The notes under the pieces are model-generated. The model did not search any database. It had not been told where the DNA came from and saw only the letters and a list, made by a program, of their open reading frames with translations. This document shows, in pieces, positions 60,589-64,000 of a stretch of 64,000 nt of DNA. Source of the stretch: Lewinellaceae bacterium (GTDB lineage Bacteria; Bacteroidota; Bacteroidia; Chitinophagales; Saprospiraceae); assembly GCA_020636005.1 (NCBI GenBank), contig JACJYR010000001.1, positions 630,001 to 694,000 of the forward strand. Direction: 5' to 3'. The translations under genes and the position numbers were made by a program. Every line of letters starts with the position of its first letter. Position 1 is the stretch's first letter.

Positions 60589-61617
60589 TCAAGCGAGCGT
60601 TTCGAGCAGTTCGGCGGCTTTAGCGGAACCCAGGCCTGCGGCCTCTTTCAGGTCGTTGACGTAGCCGCTCTCGCCGGCTTTCTGGCGGGCGAGGGCCCTA
60701 TTGTAAAATTGGTCGGCGGCCGGTGGCGCTTCCTCCCGCTCTATGTTAAAGTCGAACATCTGGTTGAAAACCCCCACTGCTTCGCTGTATTCACCCAATT
60801 CAAATAAGGCTTTGCCAAAATTGAACAAGGCGTTTTTCTGCCACTTATAATTTGGATCGTCCACGTCGAACGACCTTTTTGCCACTAATTTCAGTTCGAA
60901 GGCAGCTTTTTGATACTCGCCTAACTGGAGGTGAAGTTCCCCTTTCAGCCTGCGGGAGCTCCAGTAAATGGGCTGGTGCGGTATGGATGATTTGATGGCA
61001 GCATCCAGATCGGTGATGGCGCCCCTGAAATCATGTTTTTTGGCCCTGGTATTGGCCCTGCCCCAATAGGCCTCCGGGTTGTTGGGGTTGATGTCAATAC
61101 TTTTTGAAAAATCGTACATGGCATCCTGGTAGTTGCGGAGGCGGAAGTTTACATAGCCCCGGCGTTCGTAAGCCATGGCGTGGCGCTCAAATTTCTCAAT
61201 GGCCTTGTTCAAGGCTTCCATAGCTTCTTCTTCCATGCCCGACTCCTTCACCAGTTCCCGCCCCTGCAGGTAGGCCTGGATAGCAGTCTTGTCCCCTTTT
61301 GGCTCGATGACCCGCTCTTCAATCAGCTTTCCATCCTGGATAATCCAGGCACGCAGATCACCGGCAATGGCATACTGTGCCACATACCCCAGCAGGTTCA
61401 GGGTGTTTTTCCAACTTTTTTCGGGACATTCGGAGATGAAACGGGGGAGGTTGAGGGTGAAGGAGCTTTCCTGGAATACTTCTTCCGCTTTGATAAGGAT
61501 GTCGTTGCGGTAATAGTTTTCGACGCGGTGCTGGAACAGTTTCAGTACCTGGTCATAACTTCTTTGGTTGCCGAACTCCAGGCAACCGGAGAGGATAGTC
61601 TTGAACATGATGCTCAT
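60589..61617 (-). CDS. TPR-repeat protein
   Basis: This is a 342-residue soluble protein. The N-terminal ~110 residues are unrecognised (a two-codon-spaced second ATG at 61608 is an alternative start). At least four tetratricopeptide repeats run from ~125 to 280 (AYERRGYVNFRLRNYQDAMY, EAYWGRANTRAKKHDFRGAI, NALFNFGKALFELGEYSEAV). No signal peptide. It probably mediates protein-protein contacts; partner unknown. Its upstream flank (61618-62232) holds no gene. Confidence 0.78.
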   Translation of the reverse strand: MSIMFKTILSGCLEFGNQRSYDQVLKLFQHRVENYYRNDILIKAEEVFQESSFTLNLPRFISECPEKSWKNTLNLLGYVAQYAIAGDLRAWIIQDGKLIEERVIEPKGDKTAIQAYLQGRELVKESGMEEEAMEALNKAIEKFERHAMAYERRGYVNFRLRNYQDAMYDFSKSIDINPNNPEAYWGRANTRAKKHDFRGAITDLDAAIKSSIPHQPIYWSSRRLKGELHLQLGEYQKAAFELKLVAKRSFDVDDPNYKWQKNALFNFGKALFELGEYSEAVGVFNQMFDFNIEREEAPPAADQFYNRALARQKAGESGYVNDLKEAAGLGSAKAAELLETLA

Positions 61618-62232
61618 TTCGCTGCTGTTTTTGTAGTGTTTTTGTTGTAGTGTTTTTAACCGTGTGTAGCTCCTCTTGAAGTTGGTTAAAAGCTTTCATA
61701 AGTTCGGTTTTTTTCGACCTGTGCCGTACCCAAAATTGAAAAGGCGGGCGTAGAACACATGGCGTAGCATCAGTAATCAATAATTCTACACAGCTTTCTC
61801 AAAAATATGTTCAATTTTAAGGGCTTCCCAGGCGCAAAACCAGTAGGTAGGCTTTAGATATGCTTATTCAGAAAGTCATAGAATCACAAAAATCTAAAAA
61901 TAATTTGGGCTGCCAAAGAAATGTGAAGTATTTGTAAAATATTTTCAGCAAAAAAACTTGCATTTTAAGAAAGTTCAATGTACCAAAAAATTTACGATGG
62001 CTGTTTTCTGGGAAAGGATTTGAATGGAAATATAACTGCACCTACGCATTAATTCCCCTTTTGTTCAGTTAAAGGCAAATTAATTTTTCAAGCTATTACC
62101 ACTTTGCAACAGGTTCAGCAGCCTGGCTGCCCGCCGGGCTGTGCTGCTTTTTCAACCATGATTTAATCGGGAGTGCGTGTTTTTTGCCTAAACAGATGCC
62201 CTGAACGGCCACTTTTCCCAGGTAGTTTAGCT
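61618..62232. other. 615-bp AT-rich divergent spacer
   Basis: No coding frame with support, no strong hairpin and no match to repeat families A or B was seen. The stretch 61800-62100 is clearly AT-rich. It separates divergent genes, so it must carry at least the TPR-gene promoter, which I could not locate. Confidence 0.4.
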
Positions 62233-62240
62233 TACCTTTG
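62233..62240 (+). promoter_or_regulatory. -7 box of the enoyl-CoA hydratase/E1 operon
   Basis: TACCTTTG fits the consensus; the start codon is 29 nt downstream, an ideal distance. Confidence 0.6.
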
Positions 62241-62268
62241 CACCTTCTGAAACCTATTCCCTGACTTT

Positions 62269-63039
62269 ATGGATAAATCTAACCAAGGCTCGGTGTCGCT
62301 CAGCATCGTGGACAAAGTAGCGACTATTGAATTTTACCATCCTGCCCACAACTCACTGCCCAGCAACCTTTTAGCAGAACTGGCTACAGCCATCCGCCGG
62401 GCGGGCGAAAGTGACGATGCAATCGTCATTGTGCTGCGCAGCAGCGGCGACCGCTCCTTCTGTGCCGGGGCCAGCTTTGACGAACTGGCTTCCATCAACG
62501 ATTTTGAGACCGGTAAAAAATTCTTCCTCGGCTTTGCCAATGTCATCAATGCCATGCGTGTTTGCCCCAAGCTCATCATCGGGCGGGTACACGGTAAAAC
62601 CGTCGGCGGTGGGGTAGGTTTAGCAGCGGCCACGGATTATTGCATTGCCAGCAAGTGGGCTTCTTTGCGCCTGAGCGAACTGGCGGTCGGCATAGGGCCA
62701 TTTGTGGTCGGGCCGGCTGTGGAGCGCAAAGTTGGTACTGCTGCCTTCAGCCAACTGGCCATCAATGCCACCGAATGGCAAACAGCCGCCTGGGCCAAAG
62801 AGAAGGGCCTTTTCAACGAGGTTTTTGAAACGACAGAACAGGTGGACGCCTACCTCGCCCATTTCACCAACATCCTCGTCCACTCCAACCCGGCGGCCAT
62901 GCTGCATTTGAAGCAGGTTTTCTGGCAGGGCACGGAACACTGGGACCAACTGTTGGACGAACGGGCAGCGATGAGTGGGCAACTGGTACTGTCGGATTTT
63001 ACGAAAAATGCGATTGCGGCTTTTAAGGGAAAAGATTAA
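62269..63039 (+). CDS. Enoyl-CoA hydratase/isomerase family protein
   Basis: This is a 256-residue protein of crotonase-fold size. Motifs are SLPSNLLAELATAIRRA, SFCAGASFDELASI (oxyanion-hole region) and GRVHGKTVGGGVGLAAATDY followed by CIAS. The position often occupied by the catalytic Glu in ELAVGIGP is present as LSELAVGIGPFVVGPAVE. It probably acts on a short enoyl-CoA. The next gene, a TPP-dependent dehydrogenase, starts 20 nt later, which links it to keto-acid or amino-acid breakdown. Confidence 0.88.
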   Translation: MDKSNQGSVSLSIVDKVATIEFYHPAHNSLPSNLLAELATAIRRAGESDDAIVIVLRSSGDRSFCAGASFDELASINDFETGKKFFLGFANVINAMRVCPKLIIGRVHGKTVGGGVGLAAATDYCIASKWASLRLSELAVGIGPFVVGPAVERKVGTAAFSQLAINATEWQTAAWAKEKGLFNEVFETTEQVDAYLAHFTNILVHSNPAAMLHLKQVFWQGTEHWDQLLDERAAMSGQLVLSDFTKNAIAAFKGKD

Positions 63040-63059
63040 GGTAAATTGAAATTGCGACC

Positions 63060-64000
63060 ATGACTGAAACCAAACCAACCGTTGACAAAAAGCTACTGAA
63101 AGAAGCTTTCCGCCTCATGGCAACCGCCAAGAGCATGACGGAGGTCTATGAAGAAAACTTCAAGTTCGTCTCCAAATACGTCCATGCTACCTCCCGGGGC
63201 CATGAGGCGGTGCAGATTGCCCTCGGCCTGTTGCTTAAACCGCAGGATTACTTGTCGCTGTACTACAGGGACGATTCGGTCTTGTTGAGCATCGGCATGG
63301 AACCCTACGACCTCATGCTCCAGTTGATGGCCAAGCGGGACGACCCTTTTTCTGCCGGCCGCAGCTACTACTGCCACCCCAGCCTGAAGGATCCCGACAA
63401 GCCTAAGATACCCCACCAATCTTCTGCTACGGGCATGCAGGCTATCCCTGCAACAGGCATGGCCATGGGCATCCAATACAAAGAAAAGACGGGTATGGAC
63501 ATGGGCTGGGACAAGCTCGACGGCGGGCGCCCCATCGCGGTTTGCTCGCTCGGCGACGCCTCCGTCACAGAAGGGGAAGTGGCCGAAGCCTTTCAAATGG
63601 CTGCCTTGAAACAATTCCCCATCCTTTATTTCGTGCAGGACAACGGCTGGGACATTTCCGCCAATGCCGAAGAAACCAGGGCACAAGATGCCGCCGAATA
63701 TGCCAGGGGTTTTCACGGAATTGAAGTCCGCAGCATCGAGGGCAACGACTTTTTTGAATGTTATGCCACCTTGAAGGAAGTCGTGGAAACCATCCGCCGG
63801 GAGCGTCGCCCATTCCTTGTGCATGCCAGGGTACCGCTGCTCAACCACCACACTTCCGGCGTCCGCATGGAATGGTACCGCGACGACCTGGAAGAACACC
63901 GCCAACGAGACCCCTACCCTATTTTCCGAAATCAACTGCTGGAAGAAGGCATTTCAGAAAAAGCGCTGCTAAACATAGAAAAGGAAGCCCGCCAAAAGGT
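63060..64000 (+). CDS. Thiamine-pyrophosphate-dependent dehydrogenase E1 component, 3' end outside window
   Basis: It starts at the ATG at 63060 and stays open to the window end (313 codons seen). The E1-alpha features are HATSRGHEAVQIALGLLL, YYRDDSVLLSIGM and PHQSSATGMQAIPATGMAMG. The TPP-binding block is CSLGDASVTEGEVAEAFQMA followed by VQDNGWDISA. This fits the branched-chain 2-oxoacid dehydrogenase E1. In many Bacteroidota alpha and beta subunits are fused in one ~660-residue chain; whether that is so here lies beyond the window. It is co-transcribed with the enoyl-CoA hydratase. Confidence 0.88.
   Translation, partial: MTETKPTVDKKLLKEAFRLMATAKSMTEVYEENFKFVSKYVHATSRGHEAVQIALGLLLKPQDYLSLYYRDDSVLLSIGMEPYDLMLQLMAKRDDPFSAGRSYYCHPSLKDPDKPKIPHQSSATGMQAIPATGMAMGIQYKEKTGMDMGWDKLDGGRPIAVCSLGDASVTEGEVAEAFQMAALKQFPILYFVQDNGWDISANAEETRAQDAAEYARGFHGIEVRSIEGNDFFECYATLKEVVETIRRERRPFLVHARVPLLNHHTSGVRMEWYRDDLEEHRQRDPYPIFRNQLLEEGISEKALLNIEKEARQK

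Noticed and set aside
63093..63935. 280-codon minus-strand frame opposite the E1 gene
   Set aside because: The plus strand encodes a clear TPP-dependent E1 with its cofactor motif.

Overview
The window is from a member of the Bacteroidota, most likely a Saprospirales/Lewinella-like lineage (inference). The evidence is: Por secretion (T9SS) C-terminal sorting domains on several large surface proteins; a PorE-like TPR/propeller/OmpA protein; many promoters of the Bacteroidota type with a TAnnTTTG -7 box; an exosortase-H (XrtH) locus with IPTM-SEWG sorting signals; and no Shine-Dalgarno pattern deciding starts. Coding DNA is moderately GC-rich. Intergenic spacers are AT-rich and full of small dispersed, inverted and heptameric repeats. 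No rRNA, CRISPR array, transposase or prophage was seen. One tRNA gene (Ser, UGA) is present.

Layout. 1-3237: 3' part of a T9SS-exported adhesin-like protein. 3259-6918: two overlapping P-loop ATPase genes on the minus strand, bracketed by an ~85-bp direct repeat, with a palindromic operator in the promoter. 7164-12008: a very large modular multicopper oxidase with a T9SS signal. 12585-17515: two XrtH substrates, XrtH itself and a companion membrane protein. 18079-27359: housekeeping and metabolic genes (LspA, PIG-L deacetylase, PLP decarboxylase, GcvT, a HEAT-cyclophilin fusion, penicillin-binding protein 1A). 27663-34631: a small conserved protein, a subtilase lipoprotein, a TPR-CHAT protease-like protein and, convergent to it, an ECF-like sigma factor with a membrane anti-sigma/TPR partner. 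34775-46443: RecN, two T9SS-exported proteins, a Gfo/Idh/MocA oxidoreductase, an amidohydrolase, tRNA-Ser, an OmpA-family protein and a Glu/Leu-type dehydrogenase. 46682-54536: an arginase-fold protein lacking metal ligands, an oligopeptide-type ABC permease, a small lipoprotein, HU, a Cys/Met PLP enzyme and an AddB-like nuclease. 55152-64000: a DUF1838 lipoprotein, a small membrane protein, a hotdog thioesterase, a DUF1080 protein, the PorE-like protein, a TPR protein, an enoyl-CoA hydratase and the start of a TPP-dependent dehydrogenase E1.

How the genes work together. Two separate surface-delivery routes meet here. T9SS cargo is encoded at 1-3237, 7164-12008, 36680-37357 and 37648-39582, with a candidate T9SS periplasmic anchor at 58396-60369. 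The XrtH route is self-contained, with enzyme, companion and two cargo proteins in a row. Three regions look accessory: the ATPase pair, the CHAT/sigma/anti-sigma cluster and the nuclease gene flanked by inverted repeats. The least ordinary DNA is the repeat content: at least two dispersed intergenic repeat families, a 200-bp inverted repeat, and period-7 tandem repeats that occur as mirrored pairs between genes and also inside two coding sequences.

All functional calls come from reading motifs by eye; no database search was run.
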